Shown: positions 1 to 8,893 of the stretch, piece by piece
How positions within the stretch are numbered: the stretch's first letter is position 1
Layout of the letters: the number at the start of each line of letters is the position of its first letter
Assembly (NCBI RefSeq): GCF_006439015.1
Contig: NZ_RCZG01000008.1
Span: 173,909 to 237,908 of the forward strand
DNA: 64,000 nt
Reading direction: 5' to 3'
From: Mycolicibacterium hodleri
GTDB lineage: Bacteria > Actinomycetota > Actinomycetes > Mycobacteriales > Mycobacteriaceae
Program-made: the position numbers and the translations under genes
The notes under the pieces: generated by a model
The model's input: the letters and a program-made list of their open reading frames with translations, nothing else
What the model was told of the DNA's origin: nothing
The model's database searches: none

Positions 1-391
1 CGTCATCGTCGACGACGACCTGATCGAGACGGACTTCGGCGATTGGGAGGGGCTGACGTTCGGCGAAGCGGCGCAACGGGATCCCGGCTTACACGGTAAG
101 TGGCTGCGTGACACCGGCGTGGCGCCCCCGGGCAACGGGGAGAGCTTCGACGCCGTGGCGCAGCGGGTGCGTCGGGCGCGCACCAGAATCATTGCCGAGC
201 ACGGCGACGCGACGGTGCTGGTGGTGTCGCACGTGACGCCGATCAAGTCCGTCCTGCGCTTGGCGCTCGATGCGGGCCCTGGCATCTTGTATCGCCTGCA
301 CCTCGATCTGGCCTCGTTGTCCGTGGCGGAGTTCTATCCGGACGGCGGCTCGTCGGTTCGGTTGGTCAATCAGACGGCATATCTCGAGTGA
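1..391 (+). CDS. RNase H/acid phosphatase, C-terminal phosphatase domain (5' truncated by window edge)
   Basis: The reading frame is open from base 2 and stops at 389-391. The visible 129 residues match the end of a histidine-phosphatase (phosphoglycerate mutase-like) domain, with a DFGDWEG stretch near the start and VVSHVTPIK carrying the second catalytic-type histidine. Adjacency to rnpB and a CYTH-CHAD gene matches M. tuberculosis Rv2228c, a protein with an N-terminal RNase HI domain joined to an acid phosphatase domain. The RNase H part would lie outside the window, so the fusion itself is inferred from synteny. The 3' end overlaps the convergent TetR gene by 26 bases. Confidence 0.85.
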   Translation, partial: VIVDDDLIETDFGDWEGLTFGEAAQRDPGLHGKWLRDTGVAPPGNGESFDAVAQRVRRARTRIIAEHGDATVLVVSHVTPIKSVLRLALDAGPGILYRLHLDLASLSVAEFYPDGGSSVRLVNQTAYLE

Positions 392-986
392 GGCTGGGCA
401 TCAGCACTTCGTCCACCAATAGACGAACCGTCTCGGGGCCAGGCGGTCGGCCGGGCATGACGCAGCGAAACACCAGGTAACCCGGCAGCAGGTCCCAGAT
501 TTCGTCACTGATTACCGCTGCATCGATGTCACCGCGATTGACGGCTTCCGTGAGCACCTGCGTCATCAACGACTTGCGCTGATGAACGAACTCGTCCTGC
601 ATGGCCGCACTCAACTCGGGGATGCGTGACATTTCGGTCAAGACCGCCCGCATGGTGGCGGCGTGCTCGTCGGCCTGCTCGCACACTTGGGCGCCGATCT
701 CCAGCAGGTCGGCGCGCAGCGAGCCGGTGCGCGGCGCAATCGCCGACACGCGCGTGCCCTCGATGAAGGCCGCGATCACCAGCTCGGCCTTCGACGGCCA
801 ACGTCGATACATGGTGGCCTTGCTCGCCTTGGCCTCCGTTGCCACTGCCTCCAGGGTCAGCCTGTCGTAGCCGTGTTCCTGCAGCAATCGCAGCGTCACC
901 GCCAGGAACTCGGACTCACGCGCGGTCCAACGCGACGCCGAGGGCGGCGCATCTGCAGCGGAGTCTGAGGGCACGTCGCTCACCAT
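366..986 (-). CDS. TetR/AcrR family transcriptional repressor
   Basis: This 206-residue protein has a canonical N-terminal TetR helix-turn-helix at about residues 25-70, with TLEAVATEAKASKATMYRRW as the recognition region followed by the usual S-K-A-E-L helix. The C-terminal ligand-binding domain is helical. The gene diverges from the mmpS-mmpL pair with about 150 bases between starts, the usual arrangement of a local repressor controlling an efflux or export operon. The ligand is unknown. ATG at 986 and GTG at 983 are both possible starts. Confidence 0.9.
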   Translation of the reverse strand: MVSDVPSDSAADAPPSASRWTARESEFLAVTLRLLQEHGYDRLTLEAVATEAKASKATMYRRWPSKAELVIAAFIEGTRVSAIAPRTGSLRADLLEIGAQVCEQADEHAATMRAVLTEMSRIPELSAAMQDEFVHQRKSLMTQVLTEAVNRGDIDAAVISDEIWDLLPGYLVFRCVMPGRPPGPETVRLLVDEVLMPSLTRDMPSD

Positions 987-1140
987 AGACCCCGTTCAAG
1001 CTGCCAGCGCGGACGTTCATCGCCAGCGGTTGCGCAGTCCGGTCCCGTACCGTACCGTTCTCGTTCGGATCCCTCCCAGCCGCGATCGGGATGATCCGTG
1101 GTGTGTGACGCCGTCCACGCGGCCATCGAAAGGCTCACGG
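987..1140. promoter_or_regulatory. Divergent tetR / mmpS intergenic region
   Basis: This is the only non-coding space between the divergent TetR gene and mmpS, so promoters and any repressor operator should lie here. Around 1046-1062 there is a short tandem run of CCGTA-type pentamers (CCGTACCGTACCGTT) that could be part of an operator, but it is not a clean dyad. An AAAGG ribosome-binding site at 1129-1133 precedes the GTG start of mmpS. Confidence 0.35.
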
Positions 1141-1587
1141 GTGAAAAGGTTTTCGATCGGCAAACTCGTCACACGACAGTGGACGGTGATCGTGGCGGTG
1201 ATCGTCGTGGGGCTCGTCGTCTTCAGCGTCAGCCGGTTGCACGGCATCTTCGGATCCGACAACGAGGTGTCGAGGCCAAGTGCCGACTCGCTGGAGAACA
1301 CCGGCTACAACCCGAAGCGCGTCCTCTTCGAGGTCTTCGGAAGCCCGGGGGCGACGGCCACCATCAACTTCCTCGACGAACACGCCCAGCCGCAGCGCGT
1401 CGACGACGCGCCCCTGCCGTGGTCGCACACCCTGACCACCGATGACCCGACGCTCTTCGCGGACCTTCGCGCCCAGGGCGACTCGACCACCATCACCTGT
1501 CGCATCACCGTCAACGGCATCGTCAAGGACGAAAGGTCCGCCAGCAACGTGAACGGATACATCGCCTGCCTGGACAAGTCCGCATGA
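1141..1587 (+). CDS. MmpS family membrane protein
   Basis: GTG at 1141 is chosen because it has a GAAAGG ribosome-binding site seven bases upstream and gives 148 residues, the usual MmpS size. An in-frame extension to 1030 would add an uncharacteristic arginine/proline-rich leader. One N-terminal membrane helix (about residues 14-32) is followed by a periplasmic domain with the MmpS pattern of a YEVFG-like strand (VLFEVFGSPG) and paired cysteines (TCRITV, YIACLD). MmpS proteins are accessory partners of the MmpL transporter encoded next to them. The stop codon overlaps the mmpL start (ATGA), so the two are translationally coupled. Confidence 0.9.
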   Translation: MKRFSIGKLVTRQWTVIVAVIVVGLVVFSVSRLHGIFGSDNEVSRPSADSLENTGYNPKRVLFEVFGSPGATATINFLDEHAQPQRVDDAPLPWSHTLTTDDPTLFADLRAQGDSTTITCRITVNGIVKDERSASNVNGYIACLDKSA

Positions 1588-4484
1588 GCCAGCACGGCGA
1601 GCAGGATTCGGTCGAGGGTTCGCGGCCGGCGCGCTTCATTCGAATACTTGCCCTTCCCATCATGTTGGTGTGGATCGCGATCGCGGCGTTGAGCAACATC
1701 ATCTCCCCGCAGTTGGAGGTCGTCGGCGCCGAACGTTCGGTGGCGATGAACGCGACCGACTCGCCGTCGATCATGGCCATGCGGCACATCGGACAGAAGT
1801 TCGAGGAGTTCGACTCCGACAGCGCGGCGATGATCGTACTGGAGGGCGACAAACCGCTTGGTCAGGATTCACACGACTTCTACGACGACCTCATCAAGAA
1901 GCTCAACGCGGACACCCAGCACGTCGAGCACGTGCAGGACTTCTGGGGAGACCCGCTGACGGCAGGTGGTGCACAGAGCAAGGACGGCAAGGCCGCCCTC
2001 GTGCAGGTGTACTTGCGGGGCAACCAGGGCGAGGCGCTGTCCAACGAGTCCGTCGACAGCATCCGCAAGATCGTGGCGGACACACCGTCGCCGCCGGGGG
2101 TCAAGGCCTATGTCACGGGCGCTGCGCCGCTGATCACCGACAACTTCGAAGTGGGCAACGAAGGCACCCACCAGGTCACCGCGATAACCTTCGCGGTCAT
2201 CGGGGTGATGTTGCTCCTCGTCTACCGTTCCATCGCCACCACGCTCATCATGCTCGTCGTGGTGGTCGTCGAATTGGCGGCCGCCCGCGGCGTGGTGGCG
2301 AGCCTGGCCCACCTGGGCGTCATCGGCCTGTCCACCTACGCGACGAATCTGCTCACGTTGTTGGCGATCGCCGCAGGCACCGATTACGCCATCTTCGTCG
2401 TCGGCCGCTATCAGGAAGCGCGCAACCGCGGTCTGGAACGCGAAGCGGCGTACTTCGACATGTTCCGTGGGACGGTGCACGTCATCGTCGGCTCGGGACT
2501 GACCATCGTCGGGGCGGTGGCGTGCCTCTACTTCACCCGGCTGCCGTACTTCCAGACCCTCGGCGTTCCCGCCGCGCTCGGCGTGCTGGTGACACTGATC
2601 GCCGCGTTGACCCTGGGGCCCGCCGTCCTGGTTATCGCGAGCCGGTTCGGTCTGCTGGAGCCCAGGCGCAAGGTGCGCGCTCCCGGGTGGCGCCGGATGG
2701 GCACGGTCATCGTGCGGTGGCCCGGGCCCGTCCTCGTCGTGTCGCTGGCCATCGCGGCCATCGGTGTGCTCGCGCTGCCCGGGGCCAAGATCAGCTATGA
2801 CGGCCGCCCCTATCTCCCGGACTCGGCACCGGCCAACGTCGGGTATGCGGCCGCTGAACGGCACTTCTCGGAAGCGCGGCTGAATCCCGAACTGTTGATG
2901 ATCGAATCCGATCACGACATGCGAAACCCGTCGGACATGCTGATTTTGGAGCGCGTCGCCAAGGCCGTACTGCACACCCCCGGCATCGCCCTGGTGCAGT
3001 CGATCACCCGGCCACTTGGGACGCCAATCACGCACAGCTCCATACCTTTTCAAATCAGCGCCCAGAGTGCCGGGCAGATCATGAACCTCAGCTACCAGCA
3101 GGCCAGGGCGCAGGACCTCCTCAAACAAGTGGATCAGACCAGCAAGTCCATCGACATCCTCGAACAACAGCTCGAGTTGCAGAAGCAGAGTGCCGCCGCA
3201 ACCGACGAGCAGGTTCAGGCGTTCCACGACACCGTGACGACCATCAACGAGGTGCGTGACAACCTCGCCAACTTCGACGACTTCTTCCGACCGCTGCGCA
3301 ACTACTTCTACTGGGAGCCGCACTGCTTCGACATTCCGTCGTGCGCGGCGCTGAGGTCGGTATTCGACTCTCTCGACGGCATTTCCACGCTCAGCGATCA
3401 GTTCGGAAAGATCACCGCGAGTCTGGACAAGCTCAATGCCCTGCAGCCGCAACTCGTGGCGTTGATCCCACCGCAACTCGACGTTCAGGAAGCCAACCGC
3501 GACCTGCTGAAGTCGAACTACGCCACCACCGGTGGCACCAACGCGCAGAGTCAGGAGGCACTGAAGAACGCGACCGCGCTCGGGCAGGCCTTCGACGACG
3601 CGAAGAACGACGACTCGTTCTACCTGCCGCCGGAGGCCTTCGACAACGCGGACTTCAAGCGCGGCCTCAAGCTGTTCATGTCGCCCGACGGCAAGGCCGC
3701 CCGGATGACGATTACCCACGAGGGCACTCCGGCCACGCCTGAAGGCATCTCGCACATCGACGCGCTGAGGAACTCCGCCTTCGATGCGATCAAGGCGACT
3801 CCGTTGTCGGACGCCAAGATCTACGTCGCGGGGACTGCATCGACGTACAAGGACATTCAGGAAGGGTCGACGTACGACCTGATGATCGTGGCGATCGCAG
3901 CGATCGCCCTGATCCTGCTCATCATGGTCTTCATCACGCGCAGCATGGTTGCCGCCGTGGTGATCGTCGGCACCGTCGTGCTGTCGCTGGGAGCATCGTT
4001 GGGGCTCGCGGTCCTGGTGTGGCAGTACATCTTTGGCATCGAGCTGTACTGGATAGTGCCGGCACTGGCGATCATCCTGCTACTGGCGGTGGGCGCCGAC
4101 TACAACCTGCTGTTGATATCCCGGTTCAAGGAGGAGATCGGAGCGGGCCTCAACACGGGGATCATCCGTGCGATGGCGGGCACGGGCGGGGTCGTCACCG
4201 CCGCAGGTCTGGTGTTCGCCGGCACCATGGCGTCGTTCATCTTCAGCGATTTGATCGTCCTCGGCCAGATCGGCACGACGATCGCCTTGGGCCTGCTGTT
4301 CGACACGTTGATCGTGCGGTCGTTCATGACACCGTCCATTGCGGCCCTTCTCGGCCGCTGGTTCTGGTGGCCGTTGAACGTGCGCACTCGGCCGGCCAGC
4401 CAGATGTTGCAGCCCTACGGTTCCCGGATATCTGTGCGACGACTGCTTTCGCCCGAACGCAAGGACCCCGAATCAGGAGTGTAG
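1584..4484 (+). CDS. MmpL family RND transporter (MmpL4/5-like)
   Basis: This 966-residue RND-superfamily exporter has two halves of six membrane helices. Each half carries the Asp-Tyr proton-relay signature in its fourth helix: GTDYAIF near residue 266 and GADYNLL near residue 838. The second periplasmic loop has a long heptad-rich, Gln/Leu-rich segment at about residues 510-560, like the coiled-coil extension of MmpL4/MmpL5 exporters. With MmpS and a TetR regulator it should move a lipid, siderophore or drug across the cell envelope. The substrate cannot be read from sequence. Its 3' end overlaps the convergent XRE gene by 12 bases. Confidence 0.93.
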   Translation: MSQHGEQDSVEGSRPARFIRILALPIMLVWIAIAALSNIISPQLEVVGAERSVAMNATDSPSIMAMRHIGQKFEEFDSDSAAMIVLEGDKPLGQDSHDFYDDLIKKLNADTQHVEHVQDFWGDPLTAGGAQSKDGKAALVQVYLRGNQGEALSNESVDSIRKIVADTPSPPGVKAYVTGAAPLITDNFEVGNEGTHQVTAITFAVIGVMLLLVYRSIATTLIMLVVVVVELAAARGVVASLAHLGVIGLSTYATNLLTLLAIAAGTDYAIFVVGRYQEARNRGLEREAAYFDMFRGTVHVIVGSGLTIVGAVACLYFTRLPYFQTLGVPAALGVLVTLIAALTLGPAVLVIASRFGLLEPRRKVRAPGWRRMGTVIVRWPGPVLVVSLAIAAIGVLALPGAKISYDGRPYLPDSAPANVGYAAAERHFSEARLNPELLMIESDHDMRNPSDMLILERVAKAVLHTPGIALVQSITRPLGTPITHSSIPFQISAQSAGQIMNLSYQQARAQDLLKQVDQTSKSIDILEQQLELQKQSAAATDEQVQAFHDTVTTINEVRDNLANFDDFFRPLRNYFYWEPHCFDIPSCAALRSVFDSLDGISTLSDQFGKITASLDKLNALQPQLVALIPPQLDVQEANRDLLKSNYATTGGTNAQSQEALKNATALGQAFDDAKNDDSFYLPPEAFDNADFKRGLKLFMSPDGKAARMTITHEGTPATPEGISHIDALRNSAFDAIKATPLSDAKIYVAGTASTYKDIQEGSTYDLMIVAIAAIALILLIMVFITRSMVAAVVIVGTVVLSLGASLGLAVLVWQYIFGIELYWIVPALAIILLLAVGADYNLLLISRFKEEIGAGLNTGIIRAMAGTGGVVTAAGLVFAGTMASFIFSDLIVLGQIGTTIALGLLFDTLIVRSFMTPSIAALLGRWFWWPLNVRTRPASQMLQPYGSRISVRRLLSPERKDPESGV

Positions 4485-5048
4485 GTGTAGTCGTTCGCCG
4501 TGCGGTCCGAAGATCGCCACGGCCTCGATGGGCCCATCCACCGCGCCGAACCAGTGCGGTGTCCACGTCGAGAATTCCACGGCCTCGCCGGGTTTGATGG
4601 TGAAGTCACGCTCGCCCAGGATGAGGCGCATTCGGCCCGACAGCACGTACATCCAGTCCTGACCGTCGTGCACGGGTAGCTCGTCGGGCGGGTTGCGGCG
4701 GCGTGCACTCACGCGGATCTTGAATGCGTGCAGGCCGCCGGCCGGTCCGTTGTGCGTCAGCGGCCAATACGTCACGCCGTGGCGAGTCTGCGAGGCGCCC
4801 TTCACCCGCGGATCCTCTGCATCGGGCGCGCGCAACAGGTCGTCGGTGCTCACCGAGAGGGCGGACGCCAGCCGGGGCAAGTGATCGAGCGCCAGCCTGC
4901 GCTTGCCCGACTCGAGCCGGCTCAACGTCGAGACGTCGATGTCGGCTCTGGTGGCGACCTCCTCGAGCGTGAAGCCGCGTTGCGTCCGCAATTCGCGAAG
5001 TCTTCGTCTGACCCGAAGATCGACGTCTTCGGTGGTTTTTGCCTGCAT
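4473..5048 (-). CDS. XRE-family HTH regulator with C-terminal cupin domain
   Basis: This 191-residue protein has an XRE helix-turn-helix at about residues 10-65 (FTLEEVATRADIDVSTLSRL) and a cupin_2 barrel at about 105-185 (HDGQDWMYVLSGRM, then HWFGAVDGP). This architecture is typical of small-molecule-sensing repressors. The ATG at 5048 is chosen because the coding bias and homology-like sequence begin at MQAKTTEDVDL, although the frame stays open far upstream. It diverges from a methyltransferase gene that it may control. Confidence 0.88.
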   Translation of the reverse strand: MQAKTTEDVDLRVRRRLRELRTQRGFTLEEVATRADIDVSTLSRLESGKRRLALDHLPRLASALSVSTDDLLRAPDAEDPRVKGASQTRHGVTYWPLTHNGPAGGLHAFKIRVSARRRNPPDELPVHDGQDWMYVLSGRMRLILGERDFTIKPGEAVEFSTWTPHWFGAVDGPIEAVAIFGPHGERLHLHS

Positions 5049-5095
5049 GGCAAAAGATGTTGGCAGATCGCGAGATGCTCGGCAAGGTGGTTGGT

Positions 5096-5212
5096 ATGGA
5101 TATACCTCAGGTCGCCGCCGCGATGGCCACGGGATCGTTGAGCGGCGCGGCCGTCGTACTGCCCGTGCCACCATGGCCGAAGAAGAAGGAGCTTGCCGAT
5201 GTCCACGCATGA
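5096..5212 (+). CDS. Possible 38-residue small protein upstream of the methyltransferase
   Basis: A short frame starts MDIPQVAAAMATG and ends at a TGA that lies inside the methyltransferase coding sequence, overlapping its start by 14 bases. An AAGGTGG ribosome-binding site at 5084-5090 sits five bases upstream of the ATG. The C-terminus is Pro/Lys-rich (PPWPKKKELADVHA). The spacing and overlap suggest translational coupling or a leader peptide. I do not recognise the protein, and it could be chance. Confidence 0.35.
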   Translation: MDIPQVAAAMATGSLSGAAVVLPVPPWPKKKELADVHA

Positions 5213-5849
5213 GACGGAGCCGTCTGCCGACCAGACTCCAAAGGAGTACTGGGAGCAGCACTACGGCGAACGCGAACGTATTTGGAGTGGTCGGGTGAAC
5301 GCGAACTTCGCAGCCGTGGTCGCCGACCTGACGCCCGGCAGCGCGCTCGACCTCGGCTGCGGAGAGGGGGGCGACGCCGTCTGGCTGGCTCAACGGGGCT
5401 GGCAGGTGACGGCGGTCGACGTATCCGACACCGCGATCGGCCGGGCCACCACACTGGCACACGACCACGATGTGCTCGATCGCATCGTGTTCGAGCAGCA
5501 CGACCTGTCCGACAGCTTTCCACACGGGACCTTCGACCTGATCTCGGCGCAGTTCCTGCACTCGACGGTGCGACTCGCGCGGCCGCAGATCTTGCGCAAC
5601 GCCGCCGACGCTTTGACCGGTGGGGGCACCCTGGTCGTCGTCGATCATGCGGAGGCGCCGCCCTTTGCCAAGAAGATCCCTCACGACCACCCGTTTCCCA
5701 GCGCCGAAGAGGTGCTCGCCGAGTTGGATCTGCCTGCAGCCCAATGGGAACGGGTCCGCGTGGAGAAGGTGGGTAGGGACGGCGCCGACCCGGACGGTCA
5801 GCCCTTCACGTGGTGGGACAACATCATGGTCCTTCGGCGCCGCGACTGA
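5199..5849 (+). CDS. Class I SAM-dependent methyltransferase
   Basis: This 216-residue Rossmann-type methyltransferase has motif I LDLGCGEGGDAVWLA at about residues 48-62, the acidic post-I loop VTAVDVSD, and motif IV FDLISAQFLHS. It resembles small thiopurine/tellurite-type or UbiE-like methyltransferases, and the substrate is unknown. ATG at 5199 is preferred over TTG at 5193 because an AAGAAGGAG ribosome-binding site ends seven bases before it. It lies divergent from an XRE-cupin regulator, suggesting local control. Confidence 0.9.
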   Translation: MSTHETEPSADQTPKEYWEQHYGERERIWSGRVNANFAAVVADLTPGSALDLGCGEGGDAVWLAQRGWQVTAVDVSDTAIGRATTLAHDHDVLDRIVFEQHDLSDSFPHGTFDLISAQFLHSTVRLARPQILRNAADALTGGGTLVVVDHAEAPPFAKKIPHDHPFPSAEEVLAELDLPAAQWERVRVEKVGRDGADPDGQPFTWWDNIMVLRRRD

Positions 5850-5861
5850 CCAGTCGCCGAC

Positions 5862-5913
5862 TGTGTGGGTTGTGGTCGGGAATCCCGAGAATCGTCGACA
5901 ACAAACCCCACAC
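5862..5913. terminator. Candidate bidirectional terminator between methyltransferase and VOC gene
   Basis: Two convergent genes are separated by an imperfect nested hairpin. The outer arms are TGTGTGGGTTGTG (5862-5874) and ACAACAAACCCCACAC (5898-5913). A perfect inner stem TCGGG/CCCGA (5876-5880 and 5884-5888) surrounds the loop AAT. There is no long U-tract, as is usual for mycobacterial terminators. Confidence 0.45.
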
Positions 5914-5925
5914 TCGGCCCCGGCC

Positions 5926-6342
5926 CTAGGGGTTGAGCTGGGTGAGCCGCACGCTGTTGCCCGAGGGATCGCGGAAGCCCGAGTCGATGCCGTACGGCAT
6001 CTCGTTGGGCGGCTCGTTGAACTCGACACCGCGCGCCGTCAACTCCTCGTAGCTGGCGTGCACGTCATCGGTCGTCAGGAAGACGGTGCCCGCGAACCCC
6101 TTCGCCGTCAGATCGAGAACCTGGGCGCGGGTGTCGTCGTCCATCACCGGGGGCCCCGGCACCGCCATCAGCACGATGCTCACGTCGTCCTGGCCGGGCG
6201 GGCCTACGGTGAGCCACCGGAAGTTGCCCATCTGCTCCGGGAACGACACGTCCTCTCGCACCTCCATGCCGACCCTCTCGGTCCAGTACTTCAGCGCGAC
6301 TTCCTGATCATGAACCCACAGGTGGGTGCTTCCAATTCTCAT
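5926..6342 (-). CDS. VOC (glyoxalase/bleomycin-resistance) superfamily protein
   Basis: About 138 residues form two beta-alpha-beta-beta-beta modules typical of the vicinal oxygen chelate fold. The first module carries the HLWVHD strand and the second ends with DPSGNSVRLTQ, the usual C-terminal metal-site strand. ATG at 6342 is preferred; GTG at 6345 would add one residue. It lies 13 bases downstream of an AraC regulator on the same strand, so the pair is probably one transcript. The substrate is unknown. Confidence 0.85.
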   Translation of the reverse strand: MRIGSTHLWVHDQEVALKYWTERVGMEVREDVSFPEQMGNFRWLTVGPPGQDDVSIVLMAVPGPPVMDDDTRAQVLDLTAKGFAGTVFLTTDDVHASYEELTARGVEFNEPPNEMPYGIDSGFRDPSGNSVRLTQLNP

Positions 6343-6355
6343 CACTGGCCCGACG

Positions 6356-6808
6356 TTACGGGCGCGCGCCGCGGTCCGTCTTCTCCCCGTGTGCTGTCTT
6401 CACCCGGCTATCCGGGGCAGGTCGGGTGTCGCGCGCCAGAATGCACGATGGCACCCGCGCGCGACTGGCTGCCGGTGGCAGGCTCGCGCGGTACGCCGCC
6501 GGGGGCCTTCCGTACACCCGGGCAAAGCTGGTCGTGAACGAGCCGACGCTCTGCAGACCGACCATCACGCAGACCTCGGCGATCGACCGGTCGGTGTGGC
6601 GCAGAAGCGCTGCGGCGCGTTCCAACCTACGGGTCTGAAGATAGGAGCGCGGAGACTCCCCGAACGTCCTGGTGAACATCCGCGAGAAGTGAGCACGCGA
6701 CAGACCCGCGGCGGCGGCGAGGTCGTCCACGGTGATCGGCTCCGCGTACCGCGCGTCGACGAGGTCCCTGGCGCGTAGGAGATACCGGGCCGGTGGCAGC
6801 CTTGGCAT
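6356..6808 (-). CDS. AraC family transcriptional regulator
   Basis: This is a short (150-residue) AraC/XylS DNA-binding protein that is almost entirely the two-HTH domain. The first helix pair is VDDLAAAAGLSRAHFSRMF; the second HTH carries the family signature SVGSFTTSFARVYGRPPAAYR. ATG at 6808 is chosen because any longer start would run into the 5' end of rnpB. It precedes the VOC gene by a few bases, suggesting an autoregulated two-gene operon. Confidence 0.87.
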   Translation of the reverse strand: MPRLPPARYLLRARDLVDARYAEPITVDDLAAAAGLSRAHFSRMFTRTFGESPRSYLQTRRLERAAALLRHTDRSIAEVCVMVGLQSVGSFTTSFARVYGRPPAAYRASLPPAASRARVPSCILARDTRPAPDSRVKTAHGEKTDRGARP

Positions 6809-6828
6809 GCATCTCAGAGTACGGTGAT

Positions 6829-7256
<428 letters not shown>

Positions 7257-7263
7257 CCTTCGG

Positions 7264-8772
7264 TTACCCGGCGGCGCGCATCGATTTCTTGAGCTGCTTG
7301 AGTACCCGGCCGAGTTGAGCTTCTGACCGGTGAGCGATCTCCGCCTCGCGCTCGTGGAGCACACCGTAGGTGAAGGTGTCCTCCCCGTTGCCGTGGGCTG
7401 CGATGGATTCGTGCGCCAGGTGCGCTCGACTGACGACGCTGTCCTGATGGTCGCCGAGCAACGACTGGATCGACTTGGCCTTCTCGGCCACCCCGTCCTC
7501 ACCGAGCGCGGATGCCGTGTAGCGAAGTTGCTTGGCGCGCTTGCGAATGGCGTGCAGTGCCTCATCGGTGTCGGTAGTGGAGAGCGACTCGTCGGCGGCG
7601 GCGAGGTCGGCCTTCTTCGCTGCCTTGCGGACCCGCCTGTAGGCCGCGTCGACCGTCAGCTGTTCGGGTTCCGTGCGACCCTCCGAAGATGGCGCCTCCG
7701 CAGCGATCAACTCTTCCAACCCGTCGAGCAACCGGAAGTAGCGTGCCGATCTCATCGCCACCAGCGAGCGCTTCCAGCCGGCGCGATAGCGCCGCCTGCC
7801 GCCCTCGACGAGACGTTCGCGCACCGGGCCCCGGATTAGTTCGGCAGGAAGACCGTCGAGTGCGCGCTCGTACTTCTCGGCGAGTACCTCGGCATCGCGC
7901 GCCACCCCGAGGACTCCGGCCAATTGCTTGAGGTCCTCCAGGATCGGTGAGTCGTCGGCAATCCCGAACGAGTCCTCCGACGCACGCAGGAGACTCCGTA
8001 TCTTGCGGGTCACCACGCGCATCTGGTGCACCGAGTCCCAGGCGTCGGCACGCACGGCCCTGTCCCACAACACGAGTTCCTCGATCTGGGCGGCGACCGC
8101 GCGGTGAACCGGATCATTGGCCCGCGGCGCCGCCTGCTGCGGGGTCCGCAACACCTTCGCGAGTTTGGAGCCGTGCCCGGCGGGTTCAGCACCTGCATCG
8201 AAGAGTCGATTGGCGAGCCGATCGAGAAGAGCGGAATCGCCGCTACCGTCCTCGGCCAGCTCGAGCTCCCACTCTCGCCACTCCTGAAGTTCCCCGTCGC
8301 TTTCCGCGGAAGCGCGAACCGCGTCATTGCAGAACTCGGCGAGTGCAACGCCGTCGTGTCCGTAAAGAACGTCGACGGTCCGGCTGGTGGAGATCCGCGC
8401 CACCGGGCTTAGTGGGCGATCTCGCACGATCGCGAGAACCACGTCGCGCAGCTCCTCGGGGACGGTGTCGTCGGGTGCGCCCGAATCGTCGAGCGGGGTG
8501 CGAACCTCGGTCCTGGCATCCGTACCGGCAGGAAGCTTGAGATGCCAGCCGGCGTCGGGTCCACCGGTGCGCCGGCGCAATGTGACTCGCCGGGCCGCGA
8601 GATCCTGATTCAGGGTGTCGAAGTACACGGCATCGAGTTGTTGCACCGGCGAGCGTTGCACCTTGGCGACGGAGGACAGCCCCTCGAACGACGGAGAGAC
8701 GGTGCCCTCGACGACCGCGAACTTGCGCTCGACCTCCGTGTGGCGGGACGGTTTGCGCTTGTCGACTGGCAT
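7264..8772 (-). CDS. CYTH and CHAD domain protein (Rv2226-like)
   Basis: This 502-residue protein has an N-terminal CYTH (triphosphate tunnel) domain at about residues 1-210, opening with the EVERKF signature and alternating basic/acidic strands (RVTLRRRTGG, WREWELELAE). A C-terminal helical CHAD domain at about 235-500 carries the family histidines (SVHQMRVVTRKIRSLL, LHAIRKRAKQLRYTA). CYTH domains act on triphosphates and CHAD domains bind polyphosphate. ATG at 8772 has an adjacent AAGGTGAAG ribosome-binding site and begins at the conserved region, unlike the longer open frame. Confidence 0.9.
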   Translation of the reverse strand: MPVDKRKPSRHTEVERKFAVVEGTVSPSFEGLSSVAKVQRSPVQQLDAVYFDTLNQDLAARRVTLRRRTGGPDAGWHLKLPAGTDARTEVRTPLDDSGAPDDTVPEELRDVVLAIVRDRPLSPVARISTSRTVDVLYGHDGVALAEFCNDAVRASAESDGELQEWREWELELAEDGSGDSALLDRLANRLFDAGAEPAGHGSKLAKVLRTPQQAAPRANDPVHRAVAAQIEELVLWDRAVRADAWDSVHQMRVVTRKIRSLLRASEDSFGIADDSPILEDLKQLAGVLGVARDAEVLAEKYERALDGLPAELIRGPVRERLVEGGRRRYRAGWKRSLVAMRSARYFRLLDGLEELIAAEAPSSEGRTEPEQLTVDAAYRRVRKAAKKADLAAADESLSTTDTDEALHAIRKRAKQLRYTASALGEDGVAEKAKSIQSLLGDHQDSVVSRAHLAHESIAAHGNGEDTFTYGVLHEREAEIAHRSEAQLGRVLKQLKKSMRAAG

Positions 8773-8880
8773 CTTCACCTTCGGTTGGGCGGGGATTCGT
8801 TCGCTCGAATTCGTGAACAGGTTGCCACATCGAAGTGAACAGAGGGCGACACGATCTTCGAGCATTACAAACCGGTGCGA

Positions 8881-8893
8881 TAACGTCGCGCCA
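8881..8893 (+). promoter_or_regulatory. Leaderless promoter -10 of the enoyl-CoA hydratase gene
   Basis: TAACGT at 8881-8886 fits the mycobacterial -10 pattern TANNNT and lies six bases upstream of the ATG at 8893. There is no ribosome-binding site, so the transcript probably begins at the start codon. Confidence 0.5.

Noticed and set aside
5049..6029. Large N-terminal extension of the XRE-cupin regulator
   Set aside because: The open frame is antisense to the methyltransferase gene and lacks homology-like sequence before 5048.
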